A stretch of DNA of 64,000 nucleotides from Plasmopara viticola. Taxonomy: Eukaryota; Oomycota; Peronosporomycetes; Peronosporales; Peronosporaceae. Numbering within the stretch: position 1 is the first letter of the stretch; every line of letters begins with the position of its first letter. The translations under genes and the position numbers were made by a program. Below are positions 24,437-35,393 of this stretch, in pieces. Under the pieces are notes generated by a model. The model did no database searches. It was given only the letters and a program-made list of their open reading frames with translations, and was not told the origin of the DNA. The DNA is taken from the NCBI GenBank assembly GCA_001695595.3, contig MBPM02000130.1, positions 62,001 to 126,000 on the forward strand, given 5' to 3'.

Positions 24437-27400
24437 TGCGTGTCTCAGTTCACAACAGTATTGTTTAATTCACTTCCAAGATATAGTGGCTTCTGTCTGA
24501 TGCCAAGCCATGCCACGGGGAGCTCGAGTTTCGAGCGCGCGTGTATACCTAAGGTCACAAGACCGAGCCTTCACTACGAAGGTCGTGCGGCTCATGATTC
24601 AAGCTTGTAACAGTACTGACTCGTCTTTGGGCTTCTATAAGAAGTAGTTGCAGCTCCTGCGCGATCGAGTGACCCGCTTATATTTTTTGAGGTGGGGGGT
24701 ACCGTATCCCTAATTTTTGAGAAGGAGATAGAGGTCTTTAATATCAAACATGAGTTTCACAGTTGGTTCGTTTGCCGCACATTTCATTTTTTGAAAACGA
24801 ACTGTGTTAAAAAAACGGTTCTCTTTTTGGTGAACTATAGCTTTTGCTAGCCATTTGAATTGCACAGCCTCACGGAACCTCAGCCTTAGCCTTAGAACAA
24901 GCAAGCTGGTTGTTGTTTGCAATATCAATCGCCTTGTGGATACTCAAACAACAAAGTTGACCGCGCGTCTACGCGTTTTAAGGTTTCGACAGCACCTCCA
25001 AATTCACACGAGACTTAAACACCTGAGGGTTGCCATACATCTTAAGCCGACCCAGGCGGCTTGACAACGTTTAAACGTTGTACAACTACACGGACTTCTC
25101 TATTGCTGTGAAAGTTCGAAAAAAGTAAGTCTTATCTTTTCATACCAAACATGCACTTACTGATGATGCTTTGTAAGCACCCAACAATATGTATGATCTT
25201 TGTAAAAAACGTCTATTATTCATTCTATGTTCCTCCGAAAAATTCTTTGTATTTATCTTATGTGGATTCCTTGATCCTGCTGTTATCTTCTAGCTTAATT
25301 TTCGCAAAGTTAAGTGCTGCTTTTGTGAAGTAAGTGGTTAAAAATTAGAGACTTAACTCGCTGATCCTCTCTCCCTTCAGTGGCAAGAGCTGTCGTGCAT
25401 TAAAAAAAAATAGAGTTACTTGCTGCCTTTTTATCCATGCTTTCTGATGACAAGACCCACGTTACTGGAGCGCAGCAAAATCCCGGGTCATCAAAGGCTA
25501 TGGTACTTTAAATTGTACCCATAAACTGCCTTGCTGTGTGGTCCCCAGTCTTACACACTGCGGTGCACAAACACAACTGTTTCCTTGCTGGCCAATAATT
25601 GATAAGCAAAGGCAAAGTCGGGATTTATAAGTTATTAAAAGTCGGCTTGTACTGGCAGGCCTTTATAAAGCAATTGTCGTGTGAGCCTTAGCCTTTGACC
25701 TTTGACAAGTCACACGAGGTTTTACATAATTGGCAGCTCACTTGCAAATAAGAGTTCTTCAAGATTATGTGGTTTCCATTTTTTGCCTGTACGGCTATGT
25801 CTGAGCCCTCCGGACTTATATGGTACTTTAATTATATTCATTCGAAGTAATGAACCGTGCTGCATCTGCCAAATATACAGCACGGTCCGTTATCTCGTAG
25901 CGATGCAACTACGATCATTGACGAGATCAAATTTGTGCATAAGAATATTTCCCTAGGGCTCTAAGTTGTTGTATGTTTTGTACGCCTGACAACTTGATTT
26001 TTCAATAGAGCCACAAACTTTTCCGATATTGAGTCTGGTCTGCACAAAAGCGCAGCGAGAAGCTCGTTGATTTTTCATGGCTTGAAGTTAAGTGCGAGGG
26101 CTATATTTCACATAAATCGATAGCTATTTTGTCATTCTTGAAAACAACTGGCTATGCTTATCGTCGTTCTCAATAATTGCCGGTGTTAATAGACTACAAA
26201 AAACTCTGAGAGAAGGAGATGCACTGAGAATTTAACTCCATGGCAAGCAAATCCTTCACCTGAAAAGAGTAGTTTCGTACAGTAGCCCTAACCTGTTAAG
26301 CTAGAACGTGATCGTTTAATTGTCTTCATTAAGCAACACGTCGCAAACGACGCTAAAAGGCTTTGTCTCAGTCAATAATATTGAACGATAAGCTTACTTG
26401 TCGACATATAACTTAGTTCTTTTAGCATTTCTCGACGTCTCTTTCAATTGCCTAGCACTTGAATTGTGCAAGCAACTGAATTGGCCAAATCACTGTTTTT
26501 GAACTGTATTCGACTGTATTGCAAGTCAAGTTGAAACGGAGTGTTTTTCCCGTGTTCCGCTTGAACCTTGTGGATGCTTACAAAAGAGTCATGGAATTTG
26601 TCTTTTCTGCCGCAAAGACACCCTTATCGATAATGGCGTAGCATACTAAGGCTCTCTTTGCCAAAATGTTTTCTGAGGCGGCATTCGAGGACGGCTAATC
26701 ACCTTCAGATTAGCTATGGACGAATAGATTGCCCAAGTATGTCTAGGCGAAAGTCGAAACAACTATGTGATAATGTTTTAAACAATGCCGAGGTGTTTAA
26801 TCGCCCTTTTAGTATGACTTGCCTTTCTCATAGCATGACGCTAGATGCAGTGGTACTGCCACAGATATTGGGTGGAAAAGAGTGAATTTTGGTCTCTGAC
26901 CTTCGTTCTGTAATTGATTCAGTACGAGTCGCAGATCACTATTTGCCTGACTTTGAGAATTAAGATCAGTCCTAGCACAAAGACTTAACTTATCTCTTTA
27001 TTTTCAAATGTGATGTGGACTGTACTTTTATTATCCATATAGCCTCTAGTGAGGCAGTGTTCTCCGGCTTCTATTGGCATAATACTTAGTTACTCATTAT
27101 TCTTATGCATTCAACATTTGTCCTGAGATCATGTACTGCGTTTTTGCCATCTCTCCGGCACTAAATCTTGTTTTCTAATTAATGGTAGAAATATTACATA
27201 ATTCGAGCCATACGACATAGTACTTTATCAGCTAGTGTGACACAGTGAACATTTGTGTAATGCTCTAACGCTTTACACATAACATCCCTTGATTCCATAC
27301 AAGTAAAATAGTCTTTGGCAGCGTTTGTCGCCCAGGTATGCGTCGTACACCATATTTGTGACCTGTATCACTTCTCAGAAGACCACTCAGCAAACATAAT

Positions 27401-29445
27401 GATTCTTATACCTTATACACTCCAGGTCAATTGACTATCTTGTCGTCCGCATCGAGTGCATTATAAAGGTCGGAATTTTTGTTATTCTATAAGCTCACAG
27501 TGTCATATAATCAGGGCATCCGGTATGAGCACGCTATGCCGTCAAATGACCATTCGGTTTTTAGTAAAGCCCACTTGTATCATGCACGTCGATCCCTTCT
27601 TGTAAAGTAAGCAAAACCCATTCAGCTTGGTCGACTAAGACCAACCAACCTTGGCATCAAGGATGGAAAAGTGCGAGTGCTATTTACGTTGAGGTATAAG
27701 TCCTTCTCATTAGCCCGCGCTCGCATGATTTTGATGTTCAAGGCTCCACCCTGCATACGATGTGCCCATTCAAAACGCACACTCGCAAGCTCGTTTTTAC
27801 TAGCGGCCAATGCTCTCAATAATAATACCTCAAAAATCATGCCCATTGTCCCATCGAACGCTTGTTCTGGTGAGCCAGACCTTTAACTAATAATCTCGTA
27901 TGGCGTGCAAGAGAACGACGTCCAGTCACTACGGCCTGATGTTGGAGTTGGTAAGCTATAAGTTTGCGCTCGACTAGCCGGCTGTAGAGACTGAGTAGCG
28001 ATGTCGAAAATCCTGGGTGCCTGTAGAATTGGGGTCCCGGCTCGACAAAAGTTGATCATGACGCACGTGTAGATCTAAGAATTCATAAAATTCATCCAAT
28101 GCAGTCTTTCGTGCCCATTTGACCACCCTAAAGGGCTGACAATCGTTGACTGCGGGCCATTCTATTGGTATCCAAGTCTCTCAAATCGTCTGATTATGAC
28201 GTAGTTTCTTGTAAACTCTGGGCAAAAAAGTACAGGAAGCTTAAACACTGTTTGCACATCGCAATAATTTCACCGAAGTCGATGGGCGAGCAGAGCGATA
28301 CCTTTTGTACGAGCTAGCTCGGTCGTAGACAGCAAAGTGCCGCCTTGCCATTTCTGTACCGTAGCAACATGCTCTTGTGAGCAGCGTGGTCATCGAAGAT
28401 CTTGAGATGAGCCCAGCTCATATTAAAACCCTTGACCCTAGCGACACGATGTTTAGTCTTCCAAAGACGCTGATCAGCATACGTGATAGCATTTATGACG
28501 TAAATTAAATGAAATCTTGGAGTTTGTATTCCCTTTCTTCTTCAAAGTTTACTGAATTTCACCCTGGCTACGGTGTCGTGAAATTTTTTTTTCGTCTCGC
28601 CCTCTGTGTCAAGAAGATGTGGAGAAAGACGATATTCCGAAATCATGCAGCGCACTGCGTTATTGTTTGCAATGATGTCGCTGGTGACTAATGTCTAACA
28701 TACGCATTTTGTAAGCCGTTGCACTTTTACATCGACGATCTCGACCGTCTTTGCTAAGACATATACAGAGTGCTACAGCTCCAACATTTCAGGTCTTGTT
28801 TTAGCAGATCTCGAGCCTCATGCGTGTGAATGCATCGCTCTTGCTCAACTTGCGCCACGCAAGACAGACGGTGTCACTATCTGTGCCCGGTGACGAATCC
28901 TACCAGCTTATAAATCACCCCATGCCGGTGTCTGCATGACCCGCCGCCATTGCTACTGCGTTCACGTTTTTAATGTCATAACCTTTATAGATCTTGGCTC
29001 TGGTCATGTTAATGTCTCAAATCTTTTAAGAAATGTCGAGCAGATCCGTTAGATCTATCTTGGCTATGATTGTATATGATTAACGAAACTTAAGTGAAGC
29101 TTAGTCTCGCAGATAGCAGTAGCCGCATTTGTAGGTAGCGCTGATAGAAACAAATGTTTGTTTAATTATTTACATAGAAAAGCCTATAGCTTATTCAGGC
29201 ATAAACGGCATTGTTAAGTGCAATGAGATAAATGGTAGCATGCTGCTCTAACGTCTTGATCGCGTTTTACGTCTTGATCGATGCAAATTACTCGCTCTGT
29301 CCGACCACCTTGTGACGGATTGTGCAACAACAGCAAAGCACTGAACAACCTCTGGCATCTGCTACATTTGAGCTGTACTTGTGGTCGAACGGTATGATTT
29401 TTAAATCGAGTGCGAGAGGTTCCGGTCATTAAAAAATTGCTGAAG
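24437..29445. other. Gene-poor stretch, nothing firmly recognised
   Basis: Five kilobases with no convincing gene. A minus-strand piece around 28120-28060 (DEFYEFLDLHVRHDQLLS) has the feel of an LTR-element gag but is too short to assign. A plus-strand piece near 26900 could be an RT remnant; neither is secure. Confidence 0.35.
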
Positions 29446-30190
29446 CAGGCTTTCTTTGCGTTCGCATATGCGCGTTTTTAATCGAAAGCATTTTGCTGCA
29501 TTGAACTGTGTTCTCTTTGACGCTTAACGCATTCCTGTATCATCACCTGTATCATCACCAAAGTCAAATTGGATGTTACTTTTCGGTATTTTAATTACTG
29601 CTCTGCTCTACTTCAACTGAAATGCGATCCTCATGCTCAAAAAATCATACATACAGTCCATCACAACTTGAAAAGTCCCGTAAATATTTAGAGCTAGCAA
29701 ATGTGAGTGAATGTTGAGCAAGAATCAGAGGTTCTTGCTAGTCTGTGACGGGAACCTGATATTCTGATGCAGTTATGAGGTCTAAAAAAAAAAACGATAC
29801 GCGCTATGATTGCGGCAATTAGCACTGATCGCGCGTTATTTGTGCTTAAAGTATAGATGCTTAGACTATGCTTGACTTGCAATCTGGTTAATTGTTTTTC
29901 GGCTCGAGCGCGAAAGATTCCGATCTCACATCTCACTATGTATTTGTCTATGATCAGCAACGTTGCTCTAGTAGAATTTCTGCGGTCCAATTCGCGGACC
30001 ATCCATCGAGAGGATCCGCATTGGTCGACTGTCGATTTTGGTATGACACTTAGCTTATAAACGCACAATCGGCATTATAAAACATTGAATTTCACTTTCT
30101 ACAACATTATGGTGGCTTCGGCTTAGCTCAATCGAATTAGACCTCAATACTCGCAAAAATGATATTTACAGACCATCAAGGCTTGGGAAA
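29446..30190. repeat. Dispersed degenerate repeat, related to the 54-55.5 kb array
   Basis: Near 29455-29475 the sequence TTTGCGTTCGCATATGCG and near 30030-30060 GGTCGACTGTCGATTTTGGT are also found, little changed and in this order, in the units at 54.1-55.5 kb. A short tandem of CCTGTATCATCA occurs around 29534-29558. The family is unassigned; the copy here is split by about 500 bp. Confidence 0.5.
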
Positions 30191-31997
30191 GTCTAATACT
30201 TCTCATACCTAGCATTATTGGGTTACTGCATAAAAGGCAGCAATAGTTTGCTTGGGAACTTGATAATTCTCTGCAAGCTTGAAAAGGCGATAGCATAGCA
30301 AAGCTAGTGCTTATATGACCTAGAGAAGAGATTTATTCTATATCACTTTGAATTGAAGCAGCCTTGTAAGACACTTGATGCACGTAGTGAATCTCTGCTT
30401 CCCATCTAATACCATTAAACGCTCTCCGTTTCGGCGGTTTCCCCTATGTCATGGATTTGATCTGGCTCATGGAGCCAAATACTGCGTGACACGGCAGTAG
30501 CCTTCACCGAGGAAGCAATGTGACGTTATTATTCCTTTTTCTCGTGCAAAGCATGTGGGAGGAAGAGTTTGAAAAAGTAAGCCTCTCACTACACTGACAA
30601 TCTGTGTCAGAAAGCCATTCAGTAATTGGCGCATCGTATAGGCTTACACTATGCCAAATTTGGCTACAATATTAGCACAGACGTCGCTCTCCAGAAATAA
30701 TGTGCTTTGCATAACATGATAAAATGTTCGATATAATACTATGAAGTGCATTCCCTAACGACATAGGGTTCACGCTAATCCTGCCCTCAATCGAACAAAT
30801 GTTCCCTTTATAAGAGTATGTAGCCGTCGGGTACCGAAATTTGAATTAGATCCTCCTCGTCCGACGTGAGACACCCTGCACTACTCGACGAGCTCGATGC
30901 GGCTTTGTATTTCCTTGACGATATCGACAGTCTCAACGCGAACCTTTGTGTTGAAGTTTTATGGTATGACGGTGCATCAAAGCACCGACGTCTATGTTGT
31001 ACAGCGAGTGGAACATATGCCAAACAAATTCAGGAAGCATATCTCTAGATACCTCGATGTCTTGTGGACTATGCTTCGCCATAGATAGAGCGAATGCTAT
31101 TCACGGCGGGCATTGCTTTAGACAATTACGTGCCACCTCATTTGGCAGCGCCCCAGATATTATATTCATCCGTCGACTAAGTTAACGTAGACACACAGCG
31201 AGCGTTGTCTACGACAAGTGTGCTCAATGGACTATGTGTCACTAACAAGCATTGTATAAGCCGAGCACTTAAGTATGCTTATAAATCGCGCTGGAGCAAT
31301 AAATCTATTCGAATCAAGTACAATACGCGCCGCGCGAGAAGTGGCCTCACGAGAGCCCTCGTGGCGTGGTAAGCAGATAAGCGTACTTTTTGAAGCTATA
31401 GCCTGCACCGACCGGGCTTGACCCCCATTTCTTCCTTGTCAACAGATAGTAGAGAGAGTTTTTCCAAAACAGCAAATTACGAAGAGAGTGAGACGTATAG
31501 CCGTAATTTTTAAGGTTACTTCCATTGAGAAAATCTAATGACTTCTTGGTGCAAGATTCGACATTTGCATACTTTAAAAGTTACCGAATCAAGACAAAGT
31601 CCTACATAGTGGTAGTAATAGTGAGAGGAGGGTCGCTTTTAATACTGCATTGCTTTAAGAGCGGAAATCATGAACAGTTCTTCGCCGAAACATCGTATAC
31701 TTTCCTGTACAACTCTGCTCAAGGTGCTGGTTGTTCTTGTCACGCTGCAGAAAAAGAAACATCACTTTGGCGTAGATGCTATATAATCGTGGCTAACGTA
31801 TGAGCCTCACTGTAAAAATTGATCCTCATGTTTAAGAGGAGAGTTTTGCAAAATTTAGAATATGACGGGTCACAAAAGTTCAACTGCTTCCGACCGAATT
31901 CAAGGTCGAATGGAATTGCTCCTTTTTAATGACTTGTTTCTTTACTGAAGGCTCGCTCAATAAATTCCCGCCATACTATTGCAGAGCGTTGTTAAAT
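30191..31997. other. Gene-poor stretch with an LTR-like segment
   Basis: No gene recognised. Around 31262-31376 there is a TATAAAT, an AATAAAT about 20 bp later and a GC-rich partly palindromic stretch (CTCACGAGAGCCCTCGTGG), an arrangement that could be a solo LTR, but no partner LTR was found. Open frames at 30808-31088 on both strands are not recognisable. Confidence 0.3.
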
Positions 31998-33575
31998 TTA
32001 TGACAACAAGCCAAAAAATTTTAAAGTCGCCCGTACGTTCGAGTCACTGTCAACACAAACCTTATCAAATTGCTCGCGTTGCAAATCCTTCAGCCGATAG
32101 CCATTGCAAAAATCAAGAGCGGTCACGATTTTGCGATCTGCATGTTGCAAACTTGTGATTTTCAGCCACGAAGAGTTTGCGCATCGTAACCACAGCGCCT
32201 GTACTTTCTTTTCATAGTAAAAAGTCCCAGCCGCTGGTGTACCGTAGCGAGCCTCGTTAGCGTTTACTAGGTGACGATACAATCGAAAGTCAGCAGCCAA
32301 TCAATACATTCTACCATCGGCAGCTTCGATGAACAACACACACCAGACTCCAGCTCCACATTCGTCGGAAGTTTAATCTCGATCAACTTGAGTACCTTCC
32401 CTTTATAAAATACATTGATCCCGACTGAGTCGCTCAGTGCTTGCCATCGCTATCAAAAATTGGTCATTATGGTCATCAAATAAATGCTTTGGTAATTCGC
32501 ATATTAAAAGTTGCAGTTCTTACAAAGAAAATTTTCTTAGCCGAATCATCGAAAGAGACGAGACCATCCCCAAGCTTTAATTTGGGGGCTTTACAGGCCA
32601 TGGCATCGTCCTGCATTACCGCTGTTTTCTTTAATGTTGGTAAATCAGCTAGAGTCGTCAGGACGCAATCCGCACCAAACGCTGCTAGGTTCATTGTTAG
32701 CCTTTAAACACAAAAGCACAAAGTATTACTCATATACTTCGCGACGAAAAGTACAACCATACAAATTAGCGATACTCTTGACACTGGATACCAGACTTGA
32801 TTTCGTAGGGTTTTTGGAGCAAAATACGACCAACATCGAAAGCTTTCGGGTCGATCTCTATTACTGATACGCCGGTCGTCGAATCACCATTTAACAAAGC
32901 GTGATGGATCGGTGCAGGGCCACGATACTACAATTGTAAGACGAACATCATTAGCTCACCCCATTAATTTTTAATTCTATATTCTATTCAATAACCTTTG
33001 GCAACAACGACGGGTGCATATTAATTGCACCATGATAAAGATTTCTTAGCAAGTGCGGAAACTGCATCGAAAAATAGAATGCCTTGAGATCCCAATCACG
33101 ATTAGTATCAGAAGACGGCTACGTACCAGAAAGTAGCCAAATGACACCACAACAGCCACATCAAATTGATCAGAAACGGGAAAGTCCCAGGTCTTTAGTG
33201 ACTTAAGGTTCGAAGGCGTGTCGTAGACTTTAATGCCACGACGCTGCGCGAACTTCTTGACTGGCACTGGCTCAATCTTTTTGCGTCCGTTCATTGGACG
33301 GTCCGATGGACATACCACCTCGATGTGCTCGATCAACCCCTCGTTGCCTATGTCGTGCTTCCTTTAAGATAGGCACAAAAACTTAGCAGATTGAGAAAGG
33401 CGTATCACGCCTTTACATGCGCGTACCGGTTGGCGTGCAGCACCTTAAGCGTAGCGAGCGACACGTCGTCTGTGCCAAAAAATAGGACGCGATAAGGAGG
33501 AAGGCCGGGCACAGCGAGCGAATAATGGCGGCATTTCAATGACGCGACCACGCAAGCAGCGAGGCGTCGAACCAT
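31998..33575 (-). CDS. MTFMT: Mitochondrial methionyl-tRNA formyltransferase, seven exons
   Basis: The enzyme formylates Met-tRNA for mitochondrial translation initiation, using 10-formyl-tetrahydrofolate. Minus-strand exons: 33575-33427, 33361-33127, 33061-32996, 32927-32776, 32701-32524, 32449-32344 and 32266-31998. Introns are 65, 65, 68, 74, 74 and 77 nt, all GT-AG. Phases close exactly, giving 384 residues (human 389). The N-terminus (MVRRLAACVVASLKCRHYSL) is basic and hydroxylated, like a mitochondrial presequence. The Rossmann start is YRVLFFGTDDVSLATLKVL. The catalytic region reads INMHPSLLPK, YRGPAPIHHALLNGD, and IDPKAFDVGRIL, preserving the Asn-x-His and the later Asp of the active site. 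The C-terminal OB-like domain spans exons 5-7. The exon 4/5 and 6/7 junctions were chosen by phase and family fit and are the least certain. Confidence 0.92.
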
Positions 33576-33742
33576 TAACGTTACGATTCGAGAACAGAGA
33601 TATAGTAGTACTATTGATTGGATTATAGCTGACCATCTGGTTAGCATTATCAAATGAAAATTTCTAGCACAATTTGAGTCGACACAAACGGTGTAGACAA
33701 CTCGCAGCTTTTACTTCTCTCACAACTGCCACGCAAGTGCCG
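33576..33742. promoter_or_regulatory. Shared divergent promoter region
   Basis: Only 167 bp separate the start codons of MTFMT (minus) and the membrane-protein gene (plus), so both must share this short upstream region. No specific motif was recognised. Confidence 0.5.
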
Positions 33743-34540
33743 ATGTCGACCGCGGCAACACCGAATCCTTCGAACACTCAGGAAAACATGGAGATTTCAG
33801 ACACCCCATATGCAGCTGCGCAGCCGACGCCTGCTGCGTCGATGCCGATGAAGGTGGCGTCAACGCTTCCGCCCATTGCGAGGGCACAACCGGCGGGTAA
33901 TCAGAAACAGTCGCATCCGCTGGGTGAAAGCGACAAACTGAACCGTTCTCACATATTTCACAATGGGCTCAATAGCACAAACCCGAACCACGTTGTAAAG
34001 GTCACGAGTGTGAACGCAATCGAACCTTTCGGCAATAATGAGACTGAAACCATGCGTTTTGCATTCTTGCAAAGATGTAGAGTGATGGCGGTCTGCTTGA
34101 TGATTTATTACGCTGCAACCTTTTTGTTCCTGCAACCATTTTTCCTAGGCACGTTGGGTCTGATTACAAGCATTATGGGTTTTTACGGCTCGCGGGCACC
34201 TGTAGACGCAATACGATTCAAGTGGCTGCGCTATTATATGTGGGCGAACTACGTCATGATGTTTTTTAACTTGTGGCTCTTAATTGTGACGCTTCTCTTT
34301 TCCTGGAGCATTTTCGACTTTGCCGACAGCCACCATAATGACACCAACTCTGAAGAGCCTACGTATTATTTTAGTAGTACTGGACTATACATTGGGCTGT
34401 TAGTGGCGGCTAACACGCTAATGCACCTGCGCTGCCTGCGAACTGTACAGCTTTCGATCGCCGAGCTCGCGAACGCCGGAATTTACCATCAAGCTCCTGT
34501 TGCGGTGCTCGCAACCGCCAATCCCACCTCAGCAGTTTAA
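33743..34540 (+). CDS. Predicted four-pass membrane protein, unknown function
   Basis: A 265-residue single-exon product that I do not recognise. Residues 1 to about 105 are polar, rich in Pro, Ala, Thr and Asn, and probably disordered. Four hydrophobic helices follow: around VMAVCLMIYYAATFLFL, FFLGTLGLITSIMGFYG, YVMMFFNLWLLIVTLLFSW, and TGLYIGLLVAANTLMHL. A short polar loop (HHNDTNSEEPTYY) separates the third and fourth. The layout recalls MARVEL or tetraspanin-like proteins, but no signature cysteines are present. ATG 33743 was chosen; the frame is open to a TTG at 33674, which lies in the region shared with MTFMT. Downstream, SPC3 follows in the same orientation after 132 bp. Confidence 0.7.
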   Translation: MSTAATPNPSNTQENMEISDTPYAAAQPTPAASMPMKVASTLPPIARAQPAGNQKQSHPLGESDKLNRSHIFHNGLNSTNPNHVVKVTSVNAIEPFGNNETETMRFAFLQRCRVMAVCLMIYYAATFLFLQPFFLGTLGLITSIMGFYGSRAPVDAIRFKWLRYYMWANYVMMFFNLWLLIVTLLFSWSIFDFADSHHNDTNSEEPTYYFSSTGLYIGLLVAANTLMHLRCLRTVQLSIAELANAGIYHQAPVAVLATANPTSAV

Positions 34541-34672
34541 TTATTACGATAATCTGTAATATTCCATCTGGAAATCAAATGCGTTTGATGTATTGTCTAA
34601 ATAATGTCTTTTTTAGTCAATCAAATGAGGTCACAGCTCCAGATTAGTAATTAGTTTCCTCCGCGTGGCAAC

Positions 34673-35287
34673 ATGTACTCGATCTGGACACGCGCGAACG
34701 CCGTATTCTTTTCGTCGCTGATGACTTTGGCTATCATGTGCGCACTCACGACACTCACCACGCTGCTGCACGAGGCGTCACCGGTCATTCGCGTGTTGAA
34801 GATGACTGAGCTGCACTCGCTGCGCAACTACCGCGATAAGGCGGACCGCGCCACGCTGTCGTTCGACCTTGACGCTGGTGCGACTGATGGCCGTTGGGCA
34901 ACTGAGATGAAAAGTTGTTGGCTAATGGATGTTTGTATGAATTCAGATTTAAGCTCTGAGTTCAATTGGAACGTCAAGCAGCTTTTTGTGTACGTGATGG
35001 CCGACTTCAAAAGTGCCAGCAACTCTCGCAACCAGGTCGTAATTTGGGACAAAATTGTGCAGACAAAGGAAATTGCTGCTTTACTTCAATTTGAGAATGA
35101 GGGGATCAAGTACTTTCTGGCTGATCAGTTCGACGAGCTTCGTGGCGCCAACGTCACGCTCAGCCTCAATTGGGATATCATGCCTGTGTGTGGTCGCCTT
35201 TTTGTGCACTCTAGCGACACCAAGACTACCTTCACGCTCCCGGACACGTACCAGGGAAAAGCACCCAAGACTGGTGGTCATTTTTAG
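34673..35287 (+). CDS. SPCS3: Signal peptidase complex subunit 3 (SPC22/23)
   Basis: SPCS3 is the essential non-catalytic luminal subunit of the ER signal peptidase. The N-terminus has the expected single membrane anchor (about residues 10-32, VFFSSLMTLAIMCALTTLTT), and family landmarks follow: FNWNVKQLFVYVMADF, NQVVIWDKIV, KYFLADQFDELRGANVTLSL, FTLPDTY. The uninterrupted frame (204 residues) contains a stretch absent from relatives. It is explained by a 69-nt GT-AG intron at 34878-34946 that is a multiple of three and has no in-frame stop. Splicing 34673-34877 to 34947-35287 gives FDLDADLSSEFNWN and a 181-residue protein, almost exactly the human length (180). Unspliced mRNA would therefore code for a 23-residue insertion rather than terminate. 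Confidence 0.93.
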   Translation: MYSIWTRANAVFFSSLMTLAIMCALTTLTTLLHEASPVIRVLKMTELHSLRNYRDKADRATLSFDLDAGATDGRWATEMKSCWLMDVCMNSDLSSEFNWNVKQLFVYVMADFKSASNSRNQVVIWDKIVQTKEIAALLQFENEGIKYFLADQFDELRGANVTLSLNWDIMPVCGRLFVHSSDTKTTFTLPDTYQGKAPKTGGHF

Positions 35288-35393
35288 AAAATAGGGCGGC
35301 TATGGCAGCAAAATTTAAAATGGTGGCTGATCGCTTTTTACTATCTCTATATTTCATTCTTTATTCTACTTGCACGTGGCGCTATTCAGCACT

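Noticed and set aside
31262..31376. Solo LTR
   Set aside because: TATA-like and AATAAA-like signals are present, but no second copy, target duplication or primer-binding site could be found.
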